Source: Streptomyces griseorubiginosus
GTDB lineage: Bacteria > Actinomycetota > Actinomycetes > Streptomycetales > Streptomycetaceae
Direction: 5' to 3'
Length of the DNA stretch: 36,711 bases
Assembly (NCBI RefSeq): GCF_017614965.1
Contig: NZ_WVUG01000055.1
Location: forward strand, 1-36,711
Shown here one piece after another: positions 1-6,560 of this stretch. Position 1 is the first letter of the stretch, and each line of letters starts with the position of its first letter. The notes beneath the pieces were generated by a model that was not told the DNA's origin, ran no database searches, and saw only the letters and a list, made by a program, of their open reading frames with translations. The translations under genes and the position numbers were made by a program.

Positions 1-1297
1 GGGCGACGTCGGGGTCGCCCAGGGCGCGGGTGCGGATGACGGCGACCGTGGCGGCGTCCAGTCCGGGCAGGGCGAGCAGCGCCGCCTCGGCGTCGTCGCG
101 GTCGGCGCCGGGGTCGAGGCGGACGGCGCCGTCGGCGAGGGCGGCGGCGAGGGCGCCGAGCGGGCCGTGGGGTTCGGCCTCGGCGAGGACGGCGGGTTCG
201 GGGAAGAGGTGGGTGAGGCTGCCGGCGGGCGAGTCGAGCGCCTTGCCGTAGCGCCGTACCAGCCGCTCGGCCTCGCGCGGCCCGACCAGCGCCCGCACCG
301 CCAGCTCCTCCGCGTCGGCGGCACCGGGCGAGCGCAGTCCCGGCCGTGCGGCGACCAGCGGAGCGAGCCGCGCGTCCGCGCCGAGCCGCTCGTCGACGGC
401 GTACGGGTCGGCGTCCAGGTCGAACAGGCGCCGCAGCCGCCCGACGGCGGTGGTCAGATCGCGGGGATCGGCGAGCTGCAAGCGGGCCTCGAGCCAGCCC
501 CCCGGATGGGCACCGGACGCGGTCCTCACCATGCCCGGCCGCTCGTCGACGGCGACGACGCCCGTGCCGTGCGGAAGGCGGAGCGTACGACGGTAGGTGC
601 GCCGCCCGCGCGTCCCCTCGACCTCCTCCACGCCGGGCACGGCCTCGGCCGCGAGCAGGTCGAAGGCGGCAGCGGCCTGGTAAGGCCCCCGGTGGGCGAG
701 CCGCAGCGGGATCCCCACCGCCTGTTGACGGCCCCGGTGCCGCGGCGCTGCGGCCCGCAGCTCGCTGGGCGTCGCGGCGTACACCTCACGGATCGTGTCG
801 TTGAACTGCCGCACACTGGCGAACCCGGACGCGAACGCGATCTCCGTGATCGGCAGATCGGTCGTCTGTACCAGCACCCGCGCGGTGTGCGCCCGCTGGG
901 CGCGGGCCAGGGCGACCGGTCCGGCGCCGAGCTCTGCGGTCAGCTGCCGCTGCACCTGCCGGGCGCTGTAGCCGAGCCGCGCCGCGAGCCCGGTCACGCC
1001 CTCCCGGTCGACGACGCCGTCGCCGATCAGCCGCATGGCCCGGCCCACGACGTCCGCGCGCACGTTCCACTCGGCCGAGCCCGGCACCGCGTCCGGACGG
1101 CACCGCCGGCAGGCCCGGAAACCCGAGCCCTGCGCGGCGGCGGCCGTCGTGAAGAAGCGGACGTTGCGGCGCTTGGGGGTCACCGCGGGGCAGCTGGGCC
1201 GGCAGTAGATCCCGGTGGTCTCGACGGCGAAGAAGAACTCCCCGTCGAACCGGGCGTCCCGGCTGCGTACGGCTTCGTACCTGGTGTCCTCGTCCAT
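1..1297 (-). CDS. Ada-AlkA fusion: methylphosphotriester sensor/AraC regulator with 3-methyladenine DNA glycosylase (3' end outside window)
   Basis: DNA alkylation repair and adaptive-response protein. The N-terminus (start ATG at 1297, reading MDEDTRYEAV) carries the Ada zinc module, with Cys32 and Cys36 in IYCRPSC and Cys63 and Cys66 in ACRRC. By homology with Ada, Cys32 is the methyl acceptor. An AraC-type HTH follows (about residues 85-190, with GLAARLGYSARQVQRQL and ITEIAFASGFASVRQFN). The rest matches the AlkA N-terminal domain and the start of the HhH glycosylase domain, and it runs off the window after about 432 residues. The Ada methyl-guanine transferase domain is not seen; AlkA takes its place, an arrangement common in actinobacteria. 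It lies 63 bp downstream of rsgA on the same strand, so co-transcription is possible. The family call is firm; the C-terminus cannot be inspected. Confidence 0.93.
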   Translation of the reverse strand, partial: MDEDTRYEAVRSRDARFDGEFFFAVETTGIYCRPSCPAVTPKRRNVRFFTTAAAAQGSGFRACRRCRPDAVPGSAEWNVRADVVGRAMRLIGDGVVDREGVTGLAARLGYSARQVQRQLTAELGAGPVALARAQRAHTARVLVQTTDLPITEIAFASGFASVRQFNDTIREVYAATPSELRAAAPRHRGRQQAVGIPLRLAHRGPYQAAAAFDLLAAEAVPGVEEVEGTRGRRTYRRTLRLPHGTGVVAVDERPGMVRTASGAHPGGWLEARLQLADPRDLTTAVGRLRRLFDLDADPYAVDERLGADARLAPLVAARPGLRSPGAADAEELAVRALVGPREAERLVRRYGKALDSPAGSLTHLFPEPAVLAEAEPHGPLGALAAALADGAVRLDPGADRDDAEAALLALPGLDAATVAVIRTRALGDPDVA

Positions 1298-1360
1298 CAC
1301 GCCGTCCAGTCTCCGCCTGGAGGGGGAGGCGCGGCCAGCGGGATTCGGACGTGACGTTGG

Positions 1361-2512
1361 CTACCGCCGGCGGCCCCGCTTGGCCTCCATGGCCGCCCTG
1401 CCCTCCGCCCCCTTCCGCTTCCAGTCCCGGCGGATCTCGGCGCGCAGGCGGGCGTCCGTCTTGGCGACGATCCACTGGTTCTCGCGGATGAGCTTGCGGT
1501 AGCTCTCCAGGCGCCGCACGGCGAGCTCCCCGGCGTCGACGGCCGCCAGCACCGCGCATCCGGGTTCGGCGGTGTGCGCGCAGTCGTGGAAACGGCACTC
1601 CTCGGCCAGTTCCTCGATCTCGCTGAAGACCTGACCGACCCCGCTCTCGGCGTCGTACAGCCCGACCCCGCGCAGACCGGGCGTGTCGATGAGGACACCC
1701 CCGCCGGGCAGGGTGAGCAGGTTGCGCGTGGTGGTGGTGTGGCGCCCCTTGCCGTCGACGTCCCGCGCGGCCCGTACGTCCATCACGTCCTCGCCGATGA
1801 GCGTGTTCGCGAGGGTCGACTTGCCGGCACCGGACTGGCCGAGCAGCACGGACGTGCCGCCGGAGACGAGGGACACGAGGACGTCGAGCCCGTCCCCCTC
1901 GACCGCGCTGACCGGCAGAACGGTCACGCCGGGCGCGGTGAGCTCCACGTCGTGGACGAGGTGCGAGCGGGTCACCGGGTCGGGCACGAGGTCGGCCTTG
2001 GTGAGGACGACCAGGGGCTGGGCGCCCGACTCCCAGGAGAGTGCCGACTTATGCAGCAGGGCCTCACCACTCGAACTGGACATGGCCAGCGCCAGGAACC
2101 GCTCGATCCGCCCGAGGTCGAGTTCGACCGCGAGCGACACACAGATGACGACGTGATCGATGTTAGCGGCCAGCACCTGGCCCTCGGAACGCTTCGACGA
2201 CGTGGAGCGCACAAAGGCAGTCCGGCGCGGCAGCAGGGTCCGCACATACCGCGGATCGCTGCCCTCGGGATCGACCGCGACCCAGTCCCCCGTGCACACG
2301 ACCTTCATCGGGTCACGGGGAACGACGAACTCGGTGTCGGCTCGAACGGTGCCGACCGGGGTGATGACGTCGCACTGGCCGCGGTCGACCCGTACGACAC
2401 GGCCGGGCAGGAGACCCTGCTCGGCGTGGGGAGCGAACTCGGCTTCCCAGCCCTCGTCCCAGCCGTAGACGGCGAGAGGGTGCGGCGAAACCGGCGAAGA
2501 AGAAAAAGACAA
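1361..2512 (-). CDS. rsgA: Ribosome small subunit-dependent GTPase A (RsgA/YjeQ/EngC family)
   Basis: Circularly permuted GTPase that acts in late 30S subunit assembly. An N-terminal OB-like part is followed by G motifs in permuted order: TKAD (G4), GQSGAGKST (G1) and DTPG (G3). A C-terminal zinc-binding cluster reads CRFHDCAHTAEPGC, and the tail is basic. I chose the TTG at 2512 (protein LSFSSSPVSP, 383 aa) because AAGGG lies 7 nt upstream and the N-terminus then matches my memory of Streptomyces homologues. An in-frame ATG at 2662 would add 50 low-quality residues that overlap a separate small ORF. Streptomyces genomes often carry two RsgA paralogues; this copy, near ada-alkA and aldO, is probably the longer one (inference from memory of gene order). 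The AAGGG site can fold into a hairpin with the start codon (separate entry). Confidence 0.93.
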   Translation of the reverse strand: MSFSSSPVSPHPLAVYGWDEGWEAEFAPHAEQGLLPGRVVRVDRGQCDVITPVGTVRADTEFVVPRDPMKVVCTGDWVAVDPEGSDPRYVRTLLPRRTAFVRSTSSKRSEGQVLAANIDHVVICVSLAVELDLGRIERFLALAMSSSSGEALLHKSALSWESGAQPLVVLTKADLVPDPVTRSHLVHDVELTAPGVTVLPVSAVEGDGLDVLVSLVSGGTSVLLGQSGAGKSTLANTLIGEDVMDVRAARDVDGKGRHTTTTRNLLTLPGGGVLIDTPGLRGVGLYDAESGVGQVFSEIEELAEECRFHDCAHTAEPGCAVLAAVDAGELAVRRLESYRKLIRENQWIVAKTDARLRAEIRRDWKRKGAEGRAAMEAKRGRRR

Positions 2513-2524
2513 GGGGTGACCCTT
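2511..2524 (-). promoter_or_regulatory. Hairpin sequestering the rsgA Shine-Dalgarno
   Basis: The rsgA mRNA carries AAGGG, UCAC, CCCUU, a perfect 5-bp stem with a 4-nt loop. The 5' arm is the Shine-Dalgarno sequence and the 3' arm runs into the first two bases of the UUG start codon. A second perfect stem (CCGCGC/GCGCGG, 6-nt loop) lies just upstream at 2543-2560. The complementarity is seen directly; an effect on translation is inference. Confidence 0.4.
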
Positions 2525-2573
2525 CACAAGGTGGCCCCGGCACCGCGCTCTCTGGCGCGGGAGAAGAGTGAGG

Positions 2574-2645
2574 TCAGCCGGAAACCACGGAGGTGGACTT
2601 GACGAACTTCCGGATGCGGGCAGCGCCCGTCTCAATGACAGCCAT
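2574..2645 (-). CDS. Possible 23-codon leader ORF upstream of rsgA
   Basis: ATG at 2645 begins a 23-residue ORF (MAVIETGAARIR..., ending VVSG, TGA) preceded by GGGAGG with 8 nt spacing, a much better ribosome site than that of rsgA itself. It ends 61 nt before the rsgA TTG start and is in a different frame. I do not recognise the peptide. It contains several Arg/Lys residues and no membrane or signal features. It could be a translated leader peptide that helps ribosomes reach the hairpin-masked rsgA start, or a small protein in its own right. The frame and Shine-Dalgarno are visible; function is inference. Confidence 0.45.
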   Translation of the reverse strand: MAVIETGAARIRKFVKSTSVVSG

Positions 2646-2669
2646 CGGTCACACCTCCCCAACCAAGCC

Positions 2670-2686
2670 GGTCACCCGCGGTGACC
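2670..2686. promoter_or_regulatory. Perfect inverted repeat upstream of the leader ORF/rsgA
   Basis: GGTCACC-CGC-GGTGACC is a perfect 7-bp-arm palindrome lying 25 bp upstream of the leader ORF start. A TAGTGT -10-like box read toward rsgA lies a little further upstream (about 2712-2717). The palindrome may therefore be a repressor operator near the start of transcription, or a 5' UTR stem. No specific regulator is recognised. Confidence 0.4.
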
Positions 2687-2768
2687 TCCGATCACCGCTC
2701 GAACAGCACTGACACTAGAGACGGTCGGGCCGCGCCGCCACCGAATTACGGCAACCCATGTGCACGGG

Positions 2769-3236
2769 TCATGCGGCCGCGTATGCCGTGTCGTTGAAGC
2801 CGGCGCCGCTGAGACACAGCAGTCGGGTACCAGTGGTGTCGTAGCGCCCCGCCTTGGTGATGAGCTCACGAATCTGCTGGAGGCGCTCGATGTGGGCCAT
2901 ACCCATGGTGTCGTTCCATTTGGCCTCGCCGATGGCGAGGAGCGGTGGCCTGGAGCCGTCTGCGATGGCGAGGACCGCCAAATCCACCTCGAAGTGAGGA
3001 CCGAGGACGTTACTGGTGAAGCGACGACGACTGGCCCGCCAGACCCGGGACGCGTTGCCGGGCCGTTCCAACTGGTCCCAGACCGGTCGCATGATGGCGT
3101 GGTAGAAGCCGATCAGTGGCTCGGCGATGCGGTAGGTGGGACGGTTGTCGCGGAAGACGTCGGCATTCCGGTGCAGCAGGCCGGCGTCTTCGAGGACGTT
3201 GATGGGGTGCGCGATGTCGGTGGCCTTGCGTTCCAT
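2769..3236 (-). pseudogene. Remnant of a DUF234-type (archaeal-ATPase-like) ATP-binding protein
   Basis: The readable frame from about 3236 (ATDIAHPINVLEDAGLL) to the TGA at 2769 matches the C-terminal part of AAA-type ATPases with a DUF234 domain: winged-helix linker, RIAEPLIGFYHAIMRP, RRRFTSNVLGPHFE, then AIGEAKWNDTMGMAHIERL and LLCLSGAGF near the end. The whole P-loop ATPase half is missing upstream. In addition, HFE runs straight into VDLAVLAIADG, where intact relatives, as I remember them, have some 40-50 intervening residues of the nuclease-like domain. So there is a 5' truncation and an in-frame internal deletion. An N-terminal extension to an ATG at 3392 is open but does not resemble the family. 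It is almost certainly non-functional. Confidence 0.7.
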
Positions 3237-3515
3237 AGCTGACGCCGCACTTGCAGGTGCAGCCCATGGCATACCACGCATGTCCGATGTGAGCTCGATC
3301 GGCTTTACCGCAATCGGAACCCTTACTGGGGGCCACTTGAAGTCTTCCAGAAGCGACGATGACTGAATGCGAAGCAAGGTAGTCGAGGACATCTAGCCCT
3401 GAATGAGCAGAAGTGGGGGCCCGCCAGCCTGACGGGCCTCCACTTCTCATGGTTGAAGATGAGCAGACCGCCACAGTCAGCGGGCCCGCTCTTTCCACCT
3501 CGAAACCTAGGGATG
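3237..3515. other. Intergenic stretch between the ATPase remnant and a membrane protein gene
   Basis: About 280 bp of mixed composition. I find no RNA gene and no convincing ORF. It contains an inverted pair around 3416-3482 (GGGCCCGCCAGCCTGACGG near the left, GTCAGCGGGCCCGC near the right) that may form a long-loop stem. Confidence 0.3.
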
Positions 3516-3521
3516 TAGGAT
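3516..3521 (+). promoter_or_regulatory. Candidate -10 box (TAGGAT) of the small membrane protein gene
   Basis: TAGGAT fits the Streptomyces -10 pattern. It ends 6 nt before the ATG at 3528, so if used it would give a leaderless mRNA. AGGAT in the same bases could instead act as a Shine-Dalgarno 7 nt from the ATG. The two readings exclude each other and cannot be separated by eye. Confidence 0.35.
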
Positions 3522-3527
3522 CCGCTC

Positions 3528-3980
3528 ATGCCTCAAACCTGGATTGCCCTGGATTCTTCCGCGCGGCGTAGGAACTGGTGGTGGACTGGATACCTGACTG
3601 TAATTTTTGCCGGGTTAGCCATAACGTTGACCGCGATAGGTAAAAAATTTACCTGGGTAATTGTTGTAACTTTCTTCTGGCTACTCTCGGTCACTTACAT
3701 GATCAATCGGGCGTGCGGTCGAACTCTTCTCGCTTCTGATGGAATTCAATTTCACACCTTCTTTAGCCGTCGGATGATCCCATGGTCTGAGGTTGCCGAC
3801 GTTGAGAAGCGTCGCCATCAGGGGCGAAGTGCTGAGTGGTGGGAATTGCGCGTCGTTCGCCGGCGAGGGCGTTCACTTGGGGTACCGGGCGCTTTCACCA
3901 GTCGCAGCTATGATGACACCTTCGAAAATAAGTTGGTTCTGATCCGGGAGTATTGGGCTCGTTCTGTAGACGCAGAGTGA
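3528..3980 (+). CDS. Small membrane protein with two TM helices and a PH-like domain
   Basis: 150 aa. Two hydrophobic helices (about residues 17-36 and 41-60: YLTVIFAGLAITLTAIG and FTWVIVVTFFWLLSVTY) are followed by a soluble C-terminal part with the bacterial PH-like pattern: LLASDGIQFHTFFSRRMIPWSEVADVE, then the short strand ELRVVRRRG. Such proteins are common in Streptomyces and have no known function. Base composition is clearly lower in GC than the flanking genes, and codon 30 is TTA (3615-3617). That rare leucine codon depends on the bldA tRNA, so expression may be tied to development. A second protein of the same layout lies at 5124-5692, with an SMI1-family gene between them. Low GC and TTA suggest acquired DNA. 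Confidence 0.75.
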   Translation: MPQTWIALDSSARRRNWWWTGYLTVIFAGLAITLTAIGKKFTWVIVVTFFWLLSVTYMINRACGRTLLASDGIQFHTFFSRRMIPWSEVADVEKRRHQGRSAEWWELRVVRRRGRSLGVPGAFTSRSYDDTFENKLVLIREYWARSVDAE

Positions 3981-4023
3981 AAACCTTTCTGAGTGAGTGT
4001 TTTTGAACCTGCTTAGCGTCCAG

Positions 4024-4605
4024 TCAAAACTCCCATGTCAGCTCTCGCTCATCGATGACGACTCGTTCGTAGCAGTCCAGAAGATTGCCGGTCTCGATTG
4101 CCGTGGCCGTCATGTCAAGCAGCTCTGGCAGGGAGGTCCACATCGGGTGCGGATTGAAGTGGCAGCCATCCTCGTGGTCAGCATCTCCGATCCGTCCGTG
4201 CCGCCGTGTCGGACGCTGATCGATCACCAGATAGTCGCCGGCGCCGTCCGCGGCGAAGGGGATCCACTGCCGGTGCCACCATGGCCCGTACTCGCCTTCG
4301 GGATCGCCCGTCTCGGCGTCCGGCCGTTCCGGGCCATGGATGTCGGTCCGTCTCTTCCAGGCGTCCACGATGTGCTGTGTGCTCAGCATCATCCAAAACG
4401 GTGGTAACAGGACGCCGTCTGCTGTGCCGTCATGCCGAAGGAGGGACTCCGACAGTGGACGGGGGAAGGCCAGGCCGATGGCCTCTTCTGCCATCGCGAT
4501 CTCCACGCGCTCGGCGGGGGGCGCCAGCTCGGCGAACGTGCGCGGTGCGTTGTTGGCGAGCCATGTCTCGATGCGGGTCCAGGAATCAGATATCGAGGAA
4601 GTCAT
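4024..4605 (-). CDS. SMI1/KNR4 (SUKH) family protein
   Basis: 193 aa from the ATG at 4605, which has AGGAT 9 nt upstream; an ATG at 4635 is in frame but has a poorer site. The sequence has the SUKH pattern: an N-terminal helix (SDSWTRIETWLA), PPAERVEIAMAEEAIGLAFPRPLSESLLRHDGT, then WIPFAADGAGDYLVIDQRP and a hydrophilic end. SUKH proteins often act as immunity proteins for polymorphic toxins, but many in Streptomyces stand alone. No toxin gene is visible next to it. It converges with the membrane protein gene at 3528-3980 (43 bp gap). The family call is firm; the role as an immunity protein is only a possibility. Confidence 0.82.
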   Translation of the reverse strand: MTSSISDSWTRIETWLANNAPRTFAELAPPAERVEIAMAEEAIGLAFPRPLSESLLRHDGTADGVLLPPFWMMLSTQHIVDAWKRRTDIHGPERPDAETGDPEGEYGPWWHRQWIPFAADGAGDYLVIDQRPTRRHGRIGDADHEDGCHFNPHPMWTSLPELLDMTATAIETGNLLDCYERVVIDERELTWEF

Positions 4606-4655
4606 GCGGCGGATCCTGCCAGTCGGCACTGACATATTCGGCTCTCACCGTGTAC

Positions 4656-5096
4656 TCATGCTGGCGGCGCAGGTTTCCTCGTCCAGTTGGGAGCGGGCTT
4701 CTTCCGGGTCAGCCGCCTGGTCATGAGGGTGATGAGCGACCAGTTCAGATGAGCCTCGGAATGCTGCGGGAGGCGTTCATAATCTCGCGCGTTGCGGCGG
4801 GCGTTCATGATCCACCCCAGCGTGCGTTCGACGCGCCAGCGACGCGGGAGGACGACGAACCCTTTGGCTCCTTTGGGGCGAGAGACAGTTTTGAGGGTGA
4901 TGTGGAGGAAGTCCTCGGCCCAGGTGACGAGTCGGCCGGCGTAGGCGGAGTCGGCCCAGACCTGGGTGATCTGCGGGTGCGTGAGGCGAAGGCGCCAGAG
5001 CAGTTCGCGGGCGGCGTCCCGGTCCTGCATGTCGGCGGGCGTCACCATGATCATTACGGGGAAGCCCTTCGTGTCGACCGCGAGGTGTCTGCCAGT
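4656..5096 (-). pseudogene. IS5-family transposase, C-terminal remnant
   Basis: The frame from about 5096 reads GRHLAVDTKGFPVMIMVTPAD, then VWADSAYAGRLVTWAED, RPKGAKGFVVLPRRWRVERT and LGWIMNARRNARDYERLP. These are the DDE-transposase blocks of IS5-type elements found in Streptomyces: catalytic D in VDTKG, second D in ADSAY, and E in VVLPRRWRVERT followed by the R/Y region. The N-terminal third, including the HTH, is absent. The frame fades into the ribosome-binding region of the next gene at 5100-5123, so the element is truncated. I could not find terminal inverted repeats. Confidence 0.82.
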
Positions 5097-5123
5097 GCAT
5101 TCGCTGGCGGAGGGTGTTAAGGC

Positions 5124-5692
5124 ATGGCGCAACGGAACATTCAGCCTGAGATCCGGCGGCGCGTTCTGCGCCGCCGGTCCTGGCCAGTCCTGACCTGGGG
5201 TGGGATCGCCCTTCTCTGGAGCCTGTACCTCCTGGTGCTGCTCGCTTTCCTAGCACACGAGAACTATCCCGACATTTTTTTGTGGCAGCTGCGATGCTGG
5301 CGGTCACAGCGCTCCTGCGACGAATCGGCAGCTGCGGAGTAGTGCTGCTGCCCGATTCAATGCGGGTGGAGAACCTCATCAGGTTCTACCGGATCCCGTA
5401 CGCCTGCGTACGGGACGTACGCGTGGCGCCCACCGGGGGACTGGAGATCGAAACCCTTCAAGGGGAAGTCGTTCGAGGTTTCGCTTTTGGTGGATCGTTC
5501 GTTGATGCATTCTTCAAAACGAGCGAGCGAGCGGCGGTCGAAATAGGGGGACGGGTGGCTCCTGCTCGTGACTTGTCAGTGGTGAAAGAGAGTGAGCTGA
5601 CGTACGGAATTCGTCGCTGCTGGTCATCGGACATCCCCTTCGGGCTGGCTGCTCTTTTCGCAGTTGTGGGAGCGCTGGCCGCCACCCGCTGA
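5124..5692 (+). pseudogene. Two-TM PH-like membrane protein, frameshifted at a T7 run
   Basis: ATG at 5124 has GGAGGG about 9 nt upstream. The first frame (RRSWPVLTWGGIALLWSLYLLVLLAFLAHENYPDIF, first TM helix) breaks down after the seven Ts at 5275-5281. In the frame reached by one extra T, or two fewer, the protein continues as FVAAAMLAVTALLRRIG (second TM helix), then a PH-like region (VVLLPDSMRVENLIRFYRIPYACVRDVRV) and a C-terminal hydrophobic helix to 5692. The joined product of about 190 aa has the same order of parts as the gene at 3528-3980. The join is convincing, so this is one gene with a slip in a homopolymer: mutation, reversible switch, or sequencing error. The 3' half also has its own GTG at 5282. 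Confidence 0.72.
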
Positions 5693-6222
5693 CCTTGGCC
5701 GCCTGCTTAACCTGATCGCGCTGCTGGCTACTGCCGGTGAGCCCGACGCCGCATTTCCGGATACTGGTGGCCGGCCGCCACGGGCGCGCTACGCCAGCGG
5801 CAGAGCGCCGAGTTGTTCGCCACCGTCCCGGCGTTCTTGGATCCGGTCAGGACGCGGGTCGATCAACTGGGCCTGGGTCCCACCGGCCGCCCGGTCGGGT
5901 CACTGCTGGCTCGGGCTCTAGGACGCGGCCTGCGCGTTTTTCGAACCTGCCGCCCTGCTCGAGCGGCGAGCACGAGGAACCCGTCGTAGCCGACCCTGGC
6001 GCCCCGGAGCTACGAGCGAGGCCGGGCTCCCCGCAGGCCACGGCCGTTGTGGTGCGGCAAGTTCGGCGAGCAACGCAGCGTGAGCGAGACGGGTGCGGGC
6101 AGGAGGCGGGTTGCTGGAGCCGACACTGTAACCGGGCGCCCTGGCAGGGTGTTAAGCACTACGCGCGTGAAGGCCCCGCACCGCTCTGCTACGCCGGTGC
6201 TGGACCTTCACAGTGTCCAGCA
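5693..6222. other. Gene-poor stretch with a decayed coding trace
   Basis: No intact gene is evident. A readable trace runs LGRLLNLIALLATAGEPDAA from about 5694, then, in another frame, YWWPAATGALRQRQSAELF and VRTRVDQLGLGPTGRPVG to about 5935. This looks like one plus-strand gene with a frameshift and no clear start. I do not recognise it. From about 5935 to 6222 I see only G/C-biased sequence leading into the CRISPR repeats. Confidence 0.3.
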
Positions 6223-6255
6223 GTCAGCTGCGAGGTGGTCGAGGTCCGCCTCCAG

Positions 6256-6531
6256 GAGACCATCCCCGCTGGTGCGGGGAGCAGCTGGTGCAGGTCGGCA
6301 AGCCGGGCACCTACACGGGACCATCCCCGTGGACGCGGGGAGCAGAAACGGCAGGGCCTCGAGGGCGACCTCACCCTGGGACCATCCCCGCGTCCGCGGG
6401 GATGGTCCCCAGTCGCGCTGTCAGCGGAACTCGGCGCCGATCTGCTCCCCACGCACGCGGGGATGGTCCCGTCGGCGGCAGCTTCACCTCGCTCGAGTCC
6501 TTCTGCTCCCCGCGTGTCGGCGACGGCTGAA
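6256..6531. CRISPR. Orphan type I-E-like CRISPR fossil with two diverging halves
   Basis: 29-nt repeats alternate exactly with 32-nt spacers (61-nt period). Repeats on the left half start at 6256, 6317 and 6378 and read GGGACCATCCCCGC...GCGGGGAGCAG, the reverse complement of the Streptomyces I-E repeat. On the right half they start at 6381, 6442 and 6503 and read CTGCTCCCC...CGCGGGGATGGTCCC. The two halves share the middle repeat (6378-6409), which is a perfect palindrome. Spacers are 6285-6316, 6346-6377, 6410-6441 and 6471-6502. Outer repeats are degenerate: 6256 ends GAGAC, and 6503 matches only for about 12 nt. A further decayed repeat may end with AGCAG at 6223, exactly in register. No leader or cas gene is present in the window. 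Confidence 0.93.
6378..6409. repeat. Palindromic hybrid CRISPR repeat at the junction of the two halves
   Basis: GGGACCATCCCCGCG-TC-CGCGGGGATGGTCCC is a perfect 15-bp-arm palindrome. It consists of the 3' half of a minus-oriented repeat joined to the 3' half of a plus-oriented repeat; the 5' CTGCT end is missing on both sides. This is what recombination within the palindromic stem of two oppositely oriented repeats would give. Confidence 0.92.
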
Positions 6532-6560
6532 AAGTGGACCAGTAGCGGGCGCTTGGGTTC

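Noticed and set aside
2513..2662. N-terminal extension of rsgA to ATG 2662
   Set aside because: The 50 extra residues are not family-like and overlap the better-supported leader ORF.
6189..6452. Short peptides with repeated DHPRGRGDGP-like units
   Set aside because: Translation of CRISPR repeats, not a protein.
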